A stretch of DNA of 64,000 bases from an uncultured Flavobacteriaceae bacterium (lineage in GTDB: Bacteria > Bacteroidota > Bacteroidia > Flavobacteriales > Flavobacteriaceae), in contig CANMXP010000009.1 of assembly GCA_947501845.1 (NCBI GenBank), forward strand, positions 124,001 through 188,000. The letters are read 5' to 3'. Made by a program: the position numbers and the translations under genes. Under the pieces are notes generated by a model. The model did no database searches. It was not told the DNA's origin and saw only the letters and a list, made by a program, of their open reading frames with translations. This document shows, piece after piece, positions 1 to 9,700 of this stretch. The first letter of the stretch is position 1, and the number at the start of each line of letters is the position of its first letter.

Positions 1-325
1 CCTTGCCTAATTTAGGCATCAGTATATTTCCATGTAAATCTACAGTAAAACCATCGAAGTAAGCACGTTCCAAACTACCAGCATTCAAACTCGTACCATC
101 TCCAATAGGATTAAAAATGGTTACCGTTTCTTGTTTAGCAGCTTTAATTCTAATATTCAAAATATCATTAATTTGAACACGATAAGGTTTTTGTTTTTCA
201 ACAATAACCTGTGTAGAATCTGTAGCATTATTTTTATTTTGAAGATAAAGTGTATCCTTGTACGGAATACAAGACACAAATACTGCATTTATAACTATTA
301 CAGCAATAACAAAACATTTCTTCAT
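1..325 (-). CDS. Wza-type polysaccharide export lipoprotein (partial, C-terminus missing)
   Basis: The gene runs off the left edge, so only about 108 N-terminal residues are visible. They begin with a lipoprotein signal: basic MKK, a hydrophobic stretch and the lipobox VSC, followed by IPYKDTLYLQ, an opening typical of Bacteroidetes polysaccharide biosynthesis/export proteins. The next part (YRVQINDILNIRI) matches the start of the Poly_export domain. Family members form the outer-membrane Wza-like channel for capsule or exopolysaccharide. It is divergent from the ABC-F gene, with a good TATATTTG -7 element in front. A Wzc-like tyrosine kinase often follows in this family, but it would lie outside the window. 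Family call is fairly sure; the exported polymer is unknown. Confidence 0.85.
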   Translation of the reverse strand, partial: MKKCFVIAVIVINAVFVSCIPYKDTLYLQNKNNATDSTQVIVEKQKPYRVQINDILNIRIKAAKQETVTIFNPIGDGTSLNAGSLERAYFDGFTVDLHGNILMPKLGK

Positions 326-346
326 AAAGGGCACATTGATTTATCA

Positions 347-372
347 CAAATATAAGTTTTCGTCTTGAACAA
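347..372 (-). promoter_or_regulatory. Promoter of the Wza-like gene
   Basis: On the minus strand TATATTTG matches the Bacteroidetes -7 consensus TAnnTTTG exactly and lies 22 bp before the start codon. A TTG 15 bp further upstream could be the -33 element, though the spacing is short. Confidence 0.6.
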
Positions 373-389
373 TAAAACTTATGGCAGAT

Positions 390-414
390 TTTTTGGTTTT
401 TTATCCGTTATTTG
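390..414 (+). promoter_or_regulatory. Putative promoter of the ABC-F gene
   Basis: TTTTTG and TTATTTG lie about 19 bp apart, resembling the -33/-7 pair of Bacteroidetes promoters, although the -7 is not an exact TAnnTTTG. It ends 16 bp before the preferred TTG start, which implies a very short or absent leader. Confidence 0.4.
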
Positions 415-429
415 CAAAAAAATATCCTT

Positions 430-2292
430 TTGAATTATCTAACAGTTGAAAACATATCAAAATCCTATGGTGAGTTAACGCTTTTTGAAAATATTTCTTT
501 TAGTGTACATAAAGACCAGAAAATTGCTTTCGTGGCAAAAAACGGGACTGGAAAAACCTCTATTTTAAACATTATTTCTGGTGATGATGAAGCAGACTCA
601 GGAAATGTAACTTATAGAAAAGGTCTAGCAGTATCCTTTCTCTCTCAAGATCCCAATTTTGATGATAGTTTAACTGTAGAAGAAACTATTTTTGCTAGTG
701 ATAATCCCATTTTAAAAATCATAGCTAATTACGAAAAAGCCCTTTTAAATCCTGAAGATTCTGAAGCCTATCAAATTGCTTTCGAGCAAATGGAACAACA
801 TCAGGCTTGGGACTTTGAGACACTTTACAAACAAATCCTTTTTAAATTAAAACTGGACAATTTAAATCAAAAAGTGAGTACCCTTTCTGGTGGCCAAAAA
901 AAACGATTATCTCTTGCTAATGCGTTAATAAACAAACCTGATTTATTAATTCTTGATGAACCGACCAATCATTTAGATTTAGAAATGATTGAGTGGCTGG
1001 AAGCTTTTTTTGCTAAAGAGAACATGACATTATTTATGGTCACACACGATCGCTATTTTTTAGAGCGTGTTTGCAATGAAATTATTGAATTAGATGAAGG
1101 AAAACTATATAGCTATAAGGGTAATTACTCATATTATCTGGAAAAACGGGAAGCTAGAATCGAGCAAGAATCTGTTGAAGTTGGCAAAGCAAAGCAACTG
1201 TTCAAAAAAGAACTTGCCTGGATGCGCCGCCAACCTAAAGCTAGAACAACTAAATCGAAATCACGAATTGATGATTTTCAAGACATAAAACATCGTGCGC
1301 ATCAACGAAGGAACGATCATGAAGTTCAGCTCGAACTAAATATGGAACGTCTTGGTAGCAAAATTTTAGAATTCCACAAAGTATCAAAAGCCTTTAAAGA
1401 CAAAACGATACTTGATAAATTTGATTACACATTTCAAAAAGGAGAACGTGCTGGTATTATAGGTAAAAATGGCACGGGCAAAACCACCTTTTTAAATATA
1501 TTAACCCAAACTGCACAACCAGACTCTGGTAAAGTTGTTAAAGGAGATACGGTGAAATTTGGGTATTACACCCAAAATGGTATTACCATAAAACCCGAAC
1601 AAAAAGTTATTGATGTTATTCGTGAATTTGGAGACTATATCCCATTAAAAAAAGGTAGACAAATAAGCGCGCAACAACTTTTAGAACGTTTTTTATTCAG
1701 TAGAAAAAAACAATATGATTTTGTTGAGAAATTAAGTGGTGGCGAGCGCAAACGCCTGTATTTATGTACTGTTTTAATTCAGAATCCCAACTTTTTAATT
1801 CTCGATGAGCCCACTAACGATTTAGACATCGTAACACTCAATGTCCTTGAAAGTTTCTTACTAGATTTCCCTGGCTGTGTTATTGTAGTATCTCACGATC
1901 GTTATTTTATGGATAAGGTTATCGATCATCTTTTTGTGTTTAGAGGGGAAGGTATTATAGAGGATTTCCCTGGTAATTATACCGACTACCGTGTTTATGA
2001 AGATAGCCAACCTGTAATCCCCAAAAGCCAAGAAGATAAAAAAGACAAAAATGCCTGGAAGAAAAATGATACCAATAAATTGTCTTATAACGAGGAAAAG
2101 GAACTTAAAAACATTGAAAGTAAATTAAATTCTTTGGCATTTGATAAAAAAGAGCTAGAAAACAAATTCAATAATCCAGAGCTTACCCAAGATGACATTA
2201 ACAAGCTATCGGATGAATTACAAAAAATAATAGATACTATTGAAGCTAAAGAAGAGCGTTGGTTTGAATTATCTGCTAAACTTGAAGATTGA
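430..2292 (+). CDS. ABC-F family ATPase (Uup-like)
   Basis: A soluble duplicated ABC protein with no membrane segments. The first nucleotide-binding domain has KNGTGKT, LSGGQKKR and LLILDEPTNHLD; the second has GKNGTGKT, LSGGERKR and FLILDEPTNDLD. A basic linker between the domains (RRQPKARTTKSKSR) and a charged C-terminal coiled coil of about 80 residues place it with the Uup/ABC_tran_CTD type of ABC-F proteins, which act on ribosomes or DNA branch structures. The usual flavobacterial N-terminus MNYL.VENISKS fits a TTG start here; an in-frame TTG 18 bases upstream would add six residues. No ATG is available nearby. NBD1 has Ala instead of Gly at the first Walker A position. Confidence 0.9.
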   Translation: MNYLTVENISKSYGELTLFENISFSVHKDQKIAFVAKNGTGKTSILNIISGDDEADSGNVTYRKGLAVSFLSQDPNFDDSLTVEETIFASDNPILKIIANYEKALLNPEDSEAYQIAFEQMEQHQAWDFETLYKQILFKLKLDNLNQKVSTLSGGQKKRLSLANALINKPDLLILDEPTNHLDLEMIEWLEAFFAKENMTLFMVTHDRYFLERVCNEIIELDEGKLYSYKGNYSYYLEKREARIEQESVEVGKAKQLFKKELAWMRRQPKARTTKSKSRIDDFQDIKHRAHQRRNDHEVQLELNMERLGSKILEFHKVSKAFKDKTILDKFDYTFQKGERAGIIGKNGTGKTTFLNILTQTAQPDSGKVVKGDTVKFGYYTQNGITIKPEQKVIDVIREFGDYIPLKKGRQISAQQLLERFLFSRKKQYDFVEKLSGGERKRLYLCTVLIQNPNFLILDEPTNDLDIVTLNVLESFLLDFPGCVIVVSHDRYFMDKVIDHLFVFRGEGIIEDFPGNYTDYRVYEDSQPVIPKSQEDKKDKNAWKKNDTNKLSYNEEKELKNIESKLNSLAFDKKELENKFNNPELTQDDINKLSDELQKIIDTIEAKEERWFELSAKLED

Positions 2293-2397
2293 TTTTCAAC
2301 TATTACGCAGCGTTTTAATTTTATTCACGCAAAGATGGAAAAGGAACTATGCATTTATAATTTAAATCTAAACAACCGAATACTGAAACTGCCAACT

Positions 2398-2435
2398 GAA
2401 TACTGAACACTGAATACTGAATACTGAATACTGAG
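2398..2435 (+). repeat. Heptanucleotide tandem repeat abutting a start codon
   Basis: Five units of GAATACT (one is GAACACT) run directly up to the ATG of the methyltransferase gene, and one more isolated unit lies about 20 bp upstream. The repeat fills the space where a translation-initiation region would be. Seven is not a multiple of three, but the repeat lies outside the reading frame, so unit changes would alter spacing rather than frame. Confidence 0.8.
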
Positions 2436-3206
2436 ATGTATCAACTCCTCCAATACATAAAGTTCCTATTAAAAAGCACCAATCAACACGGTGTACATTC
2501 CCCGTTTGTTTACAATTTAATTACAAAGTGTTTTTATGACAAAACTGAATATACTGCCTACAAACACATTTTAAATTACAAAAACGCACTTTTAAAAAAC
2601 AAGACAGGCATTAAAGTCACCGATTTAGGTGCTGGTTCGCAGATGATGAAACAGAATGAACGTATTATTTCATCCATGGCTAAAAATGCAGGTTCAACAA
2701 ATAAAAGGGCAAAACTTTTATACCGATTAGTAAACTACTTCAATTCCAAAATCATTTTAGAACTGGGTACCTCTCTTGGTATTGCAACACATGCCATGAG
2801 TTTAGCAAACCAAGAAACTAAAATAACCACTATTGAAGGCTGTTCAAATATTTCGGAATTTTCGAAAGCAAATTTTAAAAGATATCACTTAAATAACATT
2901 GATGTAAAAACTGGTGATTTTAATAAAGTGACAAGCCAACTACAAACCAATAATTACGATTTAGTTTTTTTTGACGGCAATCATCAAAAAGAAGCAACTT
3001 TAAGTTATTTTGAAACATTTTTACAGACCATCAATAATGATTCTGTATTTATCTTCGATGATATTTATTGGTCCAAAGAAATGACACAAGCTTGGGAGAT
3101 AATCAAGCAGCACCCTAAAGTTTCCGTAACAATTGATACTTTTTTCTGGGGCTTTGTTTTTTTTAGAAAAGAACAGGTTAAAGAACATTTTATTATTAGA
3201 ATTTAA
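2436..3206 (+). CDS. Class I SAM-dependent O-methyltransferase-like protein
   Basis: A 256-residue cytoplasmic protein. The motif IILELGTSLGIATHAMS (about residues 108-124) is the glycine-rich SAM-binding loop of class I methyltransferases; TTIEGC a little later supplies the acidic residue after strand 2, and YDLVFFDGNH the strand 4 motif. The N-terminus (FLLKSTNQHGVHSPFVYNL) is typical of a conserved Bacteroidetes methyltransferase of unknown substrate. It is followed 33 bp later by a secreted-protein gene on the same strand. The upstream region is a heptamer repeat instead of an ordinary leader. Family call is firm; the substrate cannot be read from the sequence. Confidence 0.85.
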   Translation: MYQLLQYIKFLLKSTNQHGVHSPFVYNLITKCFYDKTEYTAYKHILNYKNALLKNKTGIKVTDLGAGSQMMKQNERIISSMAKNAGSTNKRAKLLYRLVNYFNSKIILELGTSLGIATHAMSLANQETKITTIEGCSNISEFSKANFKRYHLNNIDVKTGDFNKVTSQLQTNNYDLVFFDGNHQKEATLSYFETFLQTINNDSVFIFDDIYWSKEMTQAWEIIKQHPKVSVTIDTFFWGFVFFRKEQVKEHFIIRI

Positions 3207-3239
3207 TATTTTTATAAATTATCTTATAAAAATTCAAGA

Positions 3240-4886
3240 ATGCATAAATTATTATTACTCCTACTACTTTTTAGCTTACACGGTTTTTCTCAATTTAGAA
3301 TAATGGATAGCCAATTGGAAGAGAAATCGTTTAGAATGCTTCACAGACCTTTAACAGAAAATAAGCTTTCTAAGTATTTAAAAATGCACCTTAGCGATGA
3401 TGAAATAAGAAACCTCAGCTATAAAACCCCTCCAAATTCACACCAAAGTATTAGAGCACAGTTCCAAGTGAGCGCTAATGGCAGACCATGGAACTTTAGG
3501 ATTTATACCGGTAACAGAGATCTTAATAAAAAATTAGAAAAACTTTTAAGGGAATTTCTGCAAAATGAAGTCTCTAACCTTTCAGAACTACATGAATCTA
3601 TAAACAAAATTCAATTGTTTTCAAAAGAAGGAAATAAAAACATAATAAATGCCAGTTCTATTATAGTAAGTACTTTTCCTCCTGTGTTTTCATACGTAGA
3701 CAATCTCTCTCAATCTAATAGTGAAAATGTTTTTTACGCAGATGGCAATATCTCTAAAGAAGCAAAAACTTCACTAAAAAAGAAAGTCAGCACAACTACA
3801 TTTGACACCCCACCCCTATACACATCAGATGTATTTAAACGTTTTCCTATATCAGGTAAATGTCAAAATATTTCATTTGATGATGCTTATGGTTGCTTTA
3901 AAAAGAATTTAGAAAACTTTATAATCAAAAACCTAAATCAAGAACTAATAAAAAAAGAAAAAGTTACTGGTGAGCTAAAAACTAATATTAGTTTCAAAAT
4001 CAACAAAAAGGGCCTCATTACAGATGTAAATTGCTACTCAATTAGCTCAACATTTGATGCCGAAATAAATAGAATCGTTCAATTGTTTGGAACAACAGTC
4101 GTACAACCAGCTAATCGCAATGGAGTACCTCTAGAGACATCGGTAAATATGTCCTTGCCATTGTTCATAAGTGAAAGTTTTACAAACGAGGAGTTTTTAA
4201 GTCTAAAAAACAATTCTTTTACAAGTTTTTTTAAGGAGAATTTAAAAGCCAAAGATATTGAATCGGCAATTATAGGTCCTTCAAAACCTGCTGTTAAAGT
4301 ATTTTTTAGTTTTAACAAAAAAGGTGATCTATATAGCGTTTGGACAAATACAACTAATGAAAAACTAAAGAAAACCCTTATTAAGGCTTTCAAAAAATAT
4401 CCTATCAACGCTTTAAATTTAAATAAATCTATAAACAGAATATATGCTTTGGGAATCATAAGAAAATTTAAGGGCAAAAAACAAGTTTTATGTGATAAAG
4501 AACTGGAATGGCTTTCTGTTGGAAGTTATCAAAAATGTACCTCATGTAATAACTCAAAAAGCATAGATGAATTTAATATTCGTCAAATTCAAAACTATAT
4601 CATTGCCAAGTTTAATTCTAAAAACAATAAACATAAACTAACAAAAGGCTATATGCCAGTTAAAGGACCTCATCTAAAGGTTTGGGCATATGTTACATCT
4701 GGTGGTAGCATACAGATTAACAAAATAGCTAAAATTGACAAAATAAGCTCAACAAATCCTGAGAATCCGATTATAAAACAAGTAAATGCTATTGTTTCCC
4801 TAATGCCAGAATATTTCATAAAACCATTAAAAAATGGGAAACCCCATCGTGCCAACCTCGGATTAATGACTTTTCAAATTAAATAA
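3240..4886 (+). CDS. Secreted protein with degenerate TonB C-terminal-like repeats
   Basis: A 548-residue protein with an N-terminal Sec signal peptide ending near HGFSQ. The body contains several segments of the form F.IN.KG.I..V followed by a region with PANRNGVPLETSVNMSLP, which is the pattern of the C-terminal domain of energy-transducing TonB proteins. I see such segments at about residues 75-140, 235-305, 350-410 and a worn one at 460-545. There is no membrane anchor or proline-rich spacer, so it is not a functional TonB. A CTSC motif near residue 432 may bind a metal or form a disulphide. Probably periplasmic or surface; function unknown. Confidence 0.65.
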   Translation: MHKLLLLLLLFSLHGFSQFRIMDSQLEEKSFRMLHRPLTENKLSKYLKMHLSDDEIRNLSYKTPPNSHQSIRAQFQVSANGRPWNFRIYTGNRDLNKKLEKLLREFLQNEVSNLSELHESINKIQLFSKEGNKNIINASSIIVSTFPPVFSYVDNLSQSNSENVFYADGNISKEAKTSLKKKVSTTTFDTPPLYTSDVFKRFPISGKCQNISFDDAYGCFKKNLENFIIKNLNQELIKKEKVTGELKTNISFKINKKGLITDVNCYSISSTFDAEINRIVQLFGTTVVQPANRNGVPLETSVNMSLPLFISESFTNEEFLSLKNNSFTSFFKENLKAKDIESAIIGPSKPAVKVFFSFNKKGDLYSVWTNTTNEKLKKTLIKAFKKYPINALNLNKSINRIYALGIIRKFKGKKQVLCDKELEWLSVGSYQKCTSCNNSKSIDEFNIRQIQNYIIAKFNSKNNKHKLTKGYMPVKGPHLKVWAYVTSGGSIQINKIAKIDKISSTNPENPIIKQVNAIVSLMPEYFIKPLKNGKPHRANLGLMTFQIK

Positions 4887-5491
4887 ATAAGCGATAACTA
4901 TATAACCATCTGCACAGTCAAGGAAGTTGAAAACCCAAAAAAACTTGCCAATAAATTTATTGAGTGGCTTCAATCTAAAGAAATAATAGAAAAAGAACTA
5001 TCTAACTGCATTATGAGCTTAGAAGGACAAGCTTATAGGCCAGGAAAAAACATAAAAACGTTTTAAGCTATGAAGAAGACATACTACGCTTAAACACTTG
5101 TGGTCTAGAAGTTAAAACAGAACTAGAAGTATTTAACGGCATGTCCTTTACCGCCTTCACAGATTGTTTTTGTCCTAGATTTAAAAAAAATAGGTTTGAT
5201 GGTATATCTCCTGAAGATTTTTATTCTGAAAATTTAACAAAAGAAGAACAAGAAAATTTTAATGCTGTTCATCTTGCTTTTGAAAATTGGTCAAAAGGCA
5301 AAGAAACGTATTTAACCTGCCCACATTGTGAAGCCGAATCTAAAATTGATGATTATAATTTAGGTAAAACACTTGCCTGTTCTAATATTGGATTCACTTT
5401 TTGGAATTGGTCCGAATTTACTACTGACTTTTTAAATGAAATAAAAACAATCCTAGGTAGTGATATTAAGGTTATTTTGGGACATCTTTAG
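4887..5491 (+). pseudogene. Frameshifted, start-less hypothetical gene
   Basis: Immediately after the preceding stop codon, one frame reads SDNYITICTVKEVENPKK onward through YRPGKN and then hits TAA at 5064. The -1 frame continues smoothly with VLSYEEDILRLN and runs to the stop at 5491 with ordinary flavobacterial coding character. The join lies in A-rich sequence around 5039-5063. No ATG precedes the first part; the codon where a start is expected is ATA. The C-terminal half has CPHC, perhaps part of a zinc ribbon, and an acidic tryptophan-rich tail. Read together, the pieces would make a protein of about 200 residues that I cannot assign. Two lesions make decay more likely than sequencing error, although a slippery A AAA AAC is present. 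Confidence 0.6.
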
Positions 5492-5569
5492 ATTTATTAG
5501 TTTAAAAGCAAGATTTCTGTTAAATTTGAAAAACTTGGCGTCTTAGCGCCTTCATAGCCTTCATAAAAA

Positions 5570-6145
5570 ATGAAAATCTACACAAAAACAGGCGACAAAG
5601 GTACCACAGCATTATTTGGAGGTACGCGTGTGCCCAAACATCATATTCGTATTGAAAGTTACGGTACCATTGACGAACTAAATTCACACCTAGGGTTAAT
5701 TCGAGATCAAGAGATTAATCAGCAATACAAAGATTTACTAATTCATATTCAAGACAGACTTTTCACGGTTGGCGCCATTTTAGCAACCGATCCAGAAAAA
5801 GCTATTTTAAAAAACGGAAAAGAACGTTTAAACATCCCCAAAATTTCTGATGAAGACATTGAGCGTTTAGAAAAAGAAATGGACACGATGAATGCCGAAC
5901 TTCCTCCCATGACGCATTTTGTACTTCCTGGAGGCCATCAAACCGTGTCATTCTGTCATATAGCGCGTTGCGTATGCCGTAGAGCCGAACGTTTAACTAC
6001 AGCTCTTAATGACATGGAAGAAATCGAACCTAGTGCTTTAATGTACTTAAACCGCCTTTCTGACTACCTTTTTGTATTGGCACGAAAGTTGTCTTACGAT
6101 TTACAAGCAAATGAAATTAAGTGGATTCCCGAAAAAGAATCTTAA
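5570..6145 (+). CDS. Cob(I)yrinic acid a,c-diamide adenosyltransferase, PduO type
   Basis: A 191-residue enzyme that transfers the adenosyl group of ATP to cob(I)alamin, making adenosylcobalamin. Family signatures are clear: an N-terminal KIYTKTGDKGTTALFGG ATP-binding loop, YGTIDELNSHLGL, and RCVCRRAER in the C-terminal half, where the conserved arginines and glutamate form the active site of trimeric PduO-type enzymes. Length is normal for the family. It stands alone between a decayed gene and a DUF2795 gene, so it probably serves housekeeping B12-dependent enzymes such as methylmalonyl-CoA mutase elsewhere in the genome. Confidence 0.95.
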   Translation: MKIYTKTGDKGTTALFGGTRVPKHHIRIESYGTIDELNSHLGLIRDQEINQQYKDLLIHIQDRLFTVGAILATDPEKAILKNGKERLNIPKISDEDIERLEKEMDTMNAELPPMTHFVLPGGHQTVSFCHIARCVCRRAERLTTALNDMEEIEPSALMYLNRLSDYLFVLARKLSYDLQANEIKWIPEKES

Positions 6146-6251
6146 CAAAAAAACAGCTTATAATATTAACAAAGCACTAATAATTTCAACTGTTTAGATT
6201 ACAAATAAAGATACGTTCTTAAAATTAACGAATAAATAATTCACTTTTTTC

Positions 6252-6281
6252 TTGTCTGTTTAAACTAAAAAATTATTTTTG
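6252..6281 (+). promoter_or_regulatory. Promoter of the DUF2795 gene
   Basis: TTG (6252-6254), a 19 bp spacer and TATTTTTG (6274-6281), an exact TAnnTTTG, form a textbook Bacteroidetes -33/-7 promoter. The start codon is 23 bp further downstream. Confidence 0.7.
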
Positions 6282-6304
6282 CAAAAAATTAAACACAATA
6301 GAAA

Positions 6305-6526
6305 ATGTATTGGACATTAGAATTAGCATCTTATTTAAGTGATGCACCTTGGCCAGCAACAAAAGACGAATTAATAGATTACGCTATTAGGACGGGAGCC
6401 CCGTTAGAAGTTGTTGAGAATTTACAGTCAATTGAAGACGAAGGAGATTCGTATGATTCAATTGAGGAAATTTGGTCTGATTACCCTACTGATGAAGATT
6501 ACCTCTGGAATGAAGATGAATATTAA
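6305..6526 (+). CDS. DUF2795 domain protein
   Basis: A very acidic 73-residue protein. The N-terminal half (ELASYLSDAPWPATKDELIDYAIRTGAP) matches the DUF2795 family, small helical proteins of unknown role common in Bacteroidetes and Actinobacteria; the tail is rich in Asp, Glu and Trp/Tyr. It is monocistronic: its own strong promoter lies before it and a rho-independent terminator directly after it, which points to a separately expressed and perhaps abundant small protein. Nothing in the sequence reveals a partner. Confidence 0.85.
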   Translation: MYWTLELASYLSDAPWPATKDELIDYAIRTGAPLEVVENLQSIEDEGDSYDSIEEIWSDYPTDEDYLWNEDEY

Positions 6527-6551
6527 TTATAGCAAAGCATAAAGAATAGTT

Positions 6552-6580
6552 AAAAAGTCTCGATTTGAGGCTTTTTTTTT
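6552..6580 (+). terminator. Rho-independent terminator after DUF2795
   Basis: Stem AGTCTC/GAGGCT (one G-T pair) around the loop GATTT, extended by A-T pairs and followed by nine T residues. Confidence 0.8.
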
Positions 6581-6613
6581 GTCTTAATGTTTATAAAACA
6601 TCGTAACAAAATG

Positions 6614-6621
6614 TATCTTTG
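6614..6621 (+). promoter_or_regulatory. -7 element of the secA promoter
   Basis: TATCTTTG is an exact TAnnTTTG match 86 bp before the secA ATG. No convincing -33 TTG lies at the expected distance. Confidence 0.55.
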
Positions 6622-6706
6622 AATGCTTTGTAAAAGCGCCATAAAATTAAATATAACAAAAGTTACTTTTAGAGCAATCTCTAAGTAAAAATTAAAATAT
6701 AAAAAC

Positions 6707-9700
6707 ATGAGTTTTTTAAATTCTGTACTTAAAGTATTTGTTGGTGACAAGTCCAAACAAGACGTAAAAGCCATTTACCCTATTGTAAATCAAGTAAAAA
6801 CCTTCGAAGCTGCATTAGAAGCTTTATCACATGATGAATTGCGTGGTAAAACAGATGAATTTAAAGGTAAAATTGCCGATGCTACTAAAAGTATCAACGA
6901 GCAAATAGCAAACCTTTTAGAAGAAGCAGAAAACACTGAAGATATAGATAGACGAGAAGATATTTATCAAGATATCGATAAATTAAAAGATGATGCTTAC
7001 AACGCTACCGAAGCAGTTTTAAATGATATCCTCCCAGAAGCTTTTGCTGTTGTAAAAGAAACCGCAAAGCGCTTTGTAAATAATACAAATATTGCTGTTA
7101 CCGCTAATACTTTCGATAGAGAATTATCTGGAACCAAGGATTATGTTGCTTTAGAAAATGACAAAGCCATTTGGGCAAATTCTTGGGATGCTGCTGGAAA
7201 AGCGATCACATGGGATATGATTCATTACGATGTGCAACTTATAGGTGGTATAGCCATGCATCAAGGTAAAATTGCCGAAATGCAAACGGGTGAAGGTAAA
7301 ACCTTGGTAGCTACGCTTCCTGTGTACTTAAATGCCCTTGCTGGAAAAGGCGTTCACTTGGTTACGGTAAATGATTATCTGGCAAAACGTGATAGTGCAT
7401 GGATGGCTCCTATTTTCGAATTTCATGGTCTAAGTGTCGATTGTATTGATTACCACCAACCAAATTCCGATGCGCGTAAAAAAGCCTATAATGCAGATAT
7501 CACTTACGGTACCAACAACGAGTTTGGATTCGATTATTTGCGTGATAACATGGCACATTCGCCAGACGACTTGGTACAACGTCCGCATAACTATGCTATT
7601 GTAGATGAGGTGGATTCAGTATTAGTGGATGATGCCCGTACGCCATTAATTATTTCTGGACCAATCCCTCAAGGAGAGCGTCATGAATTTACAGAGTTAA
7701 AACCCAAAGTAGACGACATTGTAAGCGTACAACGTAAATATTTAACAGGTGTTTTAGCAGAGGCTAAAAAATTACTCAAAGCAGGTGATACAAAAGAAGG
7801 TGGTTTTCAATTACTTCGTGTATACCGTGGTATTCCTAAAAACAAAGCACTCATTAAGTTTTTAAGTGAAGAAGGGGTTAAACAACTACTTCAAAAAACA
7901 GAGAACTTCTATATGCAAGATAACAACCGCGAAATGCCAAAGGTTGATGCAGAACTGTACTATGTTATTGAAGAAAAAAACAATCAAATTGAATTAACCG
8001 ATAAAGGGATTGATTATCTGTCTGGAAAAGATAATCCAGACTTTTTTATCCTACCAGAAATAGGTCTTGAAGTTGCCAAAATTGAAAAGCAAAACCTTTC
8101 TGCAGAAGAAGAAGCAAATTTAAAAGAAGAATTATTTAAGGATTTCGGGGTAAAATCTGAACGTATCCATACACTAAATCAACTTTTAAAAGCCTACGCT
8201 TTATTTGAAAAGGACACACAATATGTGGTCATGGACAATAAAGTAATGATTGTTGACGAGCAAACAGGTCGTATTATGGATGGGCGTCGTTATAGTGACG
8301 GATTACACCAAGCGATTGAAGCTAAGGAAAATGTAAAAATAGAAGATGCCACACAAACATTTGCTACGGTAACGCTGCAAAACTATTTTAGAATGTACCG
8401 AAAATTATCTGGTATGACTGGTACTGCGGTAACAGAAGCAGGCGAATTTTGGGAAATCTATAAGTTAGATGTTGTTGAAATCCCTACAAACAGGCCAATT
8501 GCTAGAAATGATAAAGAAGATTTAGTTTATAAAACAAAACGTGAAAAATACAATGCGGTTATTGACGAAGTAACACAATTATCGCAAGCAGGCCGCCCAG
8601 TTCTTATTGGTACAACATCCGTTGAAATTAGTGAGTTGTTGGGAAAAATGTTAAGCATTAGAAAAATATCGCATAATGTATTAAATGCAAAACAACATAA
8701 AAGAGAAGCAGATATCGTTGCAGAGGCAGGAAATGCTGGGCAGGTAACCATTGCAACCAATATGGCAGGTCGTGGTACCGATATTAAGTTAAGTGACGAA
8801 GTTAAAGCTGCTGGCGGTTTAGCCATTGTTGGTACAGAGCGTCATGATTCACGTCGTGTAGACAGACAGTTACGTGGTCGTGCTGGTCGTCAGGGAGATC
8901 CAGGAAGTTCGCAGTTCTACGTATCGCTAGAAGATAACTTAATGCGCTTATTTGGAAGTGAGCGTATTGCCAAAATGATGGATAAAATGGGACTCAAAGA
9001 AGGTGAAGTTATTCAGCATTCTATGATTTCAAAATCTATTGAACGTGCACAGAAAAAAGTAGAAGAAAACAACTTTGGGGTTCGTAAGCGTTTATTAGAA
9101 TATGATGATGTTATGAATGCGCAACGTGAAGTTGTTTACAAACGTCGCCACCATGCCTTATTTGGAGAACGTCTTCGTGTAGATTTAGCAAATATGATTT
9201 ATGATACCTCAGAAGGTATCGCAGAAACCAATAAGGGTGCTAACGATTATAAAAACTTCGAGTTTGAATTAATTAGGTATTTCTCAATGAATTCTCCGAT
9301 TTCAGAAGAAGAATTTGGTAAACTTTCTGCACAAGAGATCACATCTAAAATATACAAATCTGCTTTCGAGCATTACAAAGAAAAAATGACTCGCAATGCA
9401 GATATTGCATTCCCTGTTATTAAAAATGTATATGAAACACAGCGTGATAAATTTAAACGTATCGTTGTTCCATTTACAGATGGCATAAAAAGCTTAAATG
9501 TTGTTACCGACCTTGAAAAAGCTTACGAAACAAATGGGAAACAATTAATTACCGATTTTGAAAAGAATATTACCCTAGCCATTATTGATGATGCATGGAA
9601 AACGCATTTGCGTAAAATGGATGAGTTGAAGCAATCTGTACAATTAGCAGTACATGAGCAAAAAGATCCATTACTTATCTATAAGTTTGAGTCATTTGAA

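Noticed and set aside
2398-2435. Tandem heptamers as a CRISPR array
   Set aside because: Units are 7 bp, directly adjacent, with no unique spacers and no cas genes nearby.
4079-4477. A 132-codon minus-strand frame inside the TonB_C-like gene
   Set aside because: Shadow of the plus-strand gene; hydrophobic composition is due to the complementary codons.
5039-5063. Programmed -1 frameshifting as the main explanation
   Set aside because: The missing start codon and lack of a clear downstream pseudoknot make gene decay simpler.
8527-8826. A 99-codon minus-strand frame inside secA
   Set aside because: It lies fully within a certain gene, on the opposite strand, and has no family-like pattern.
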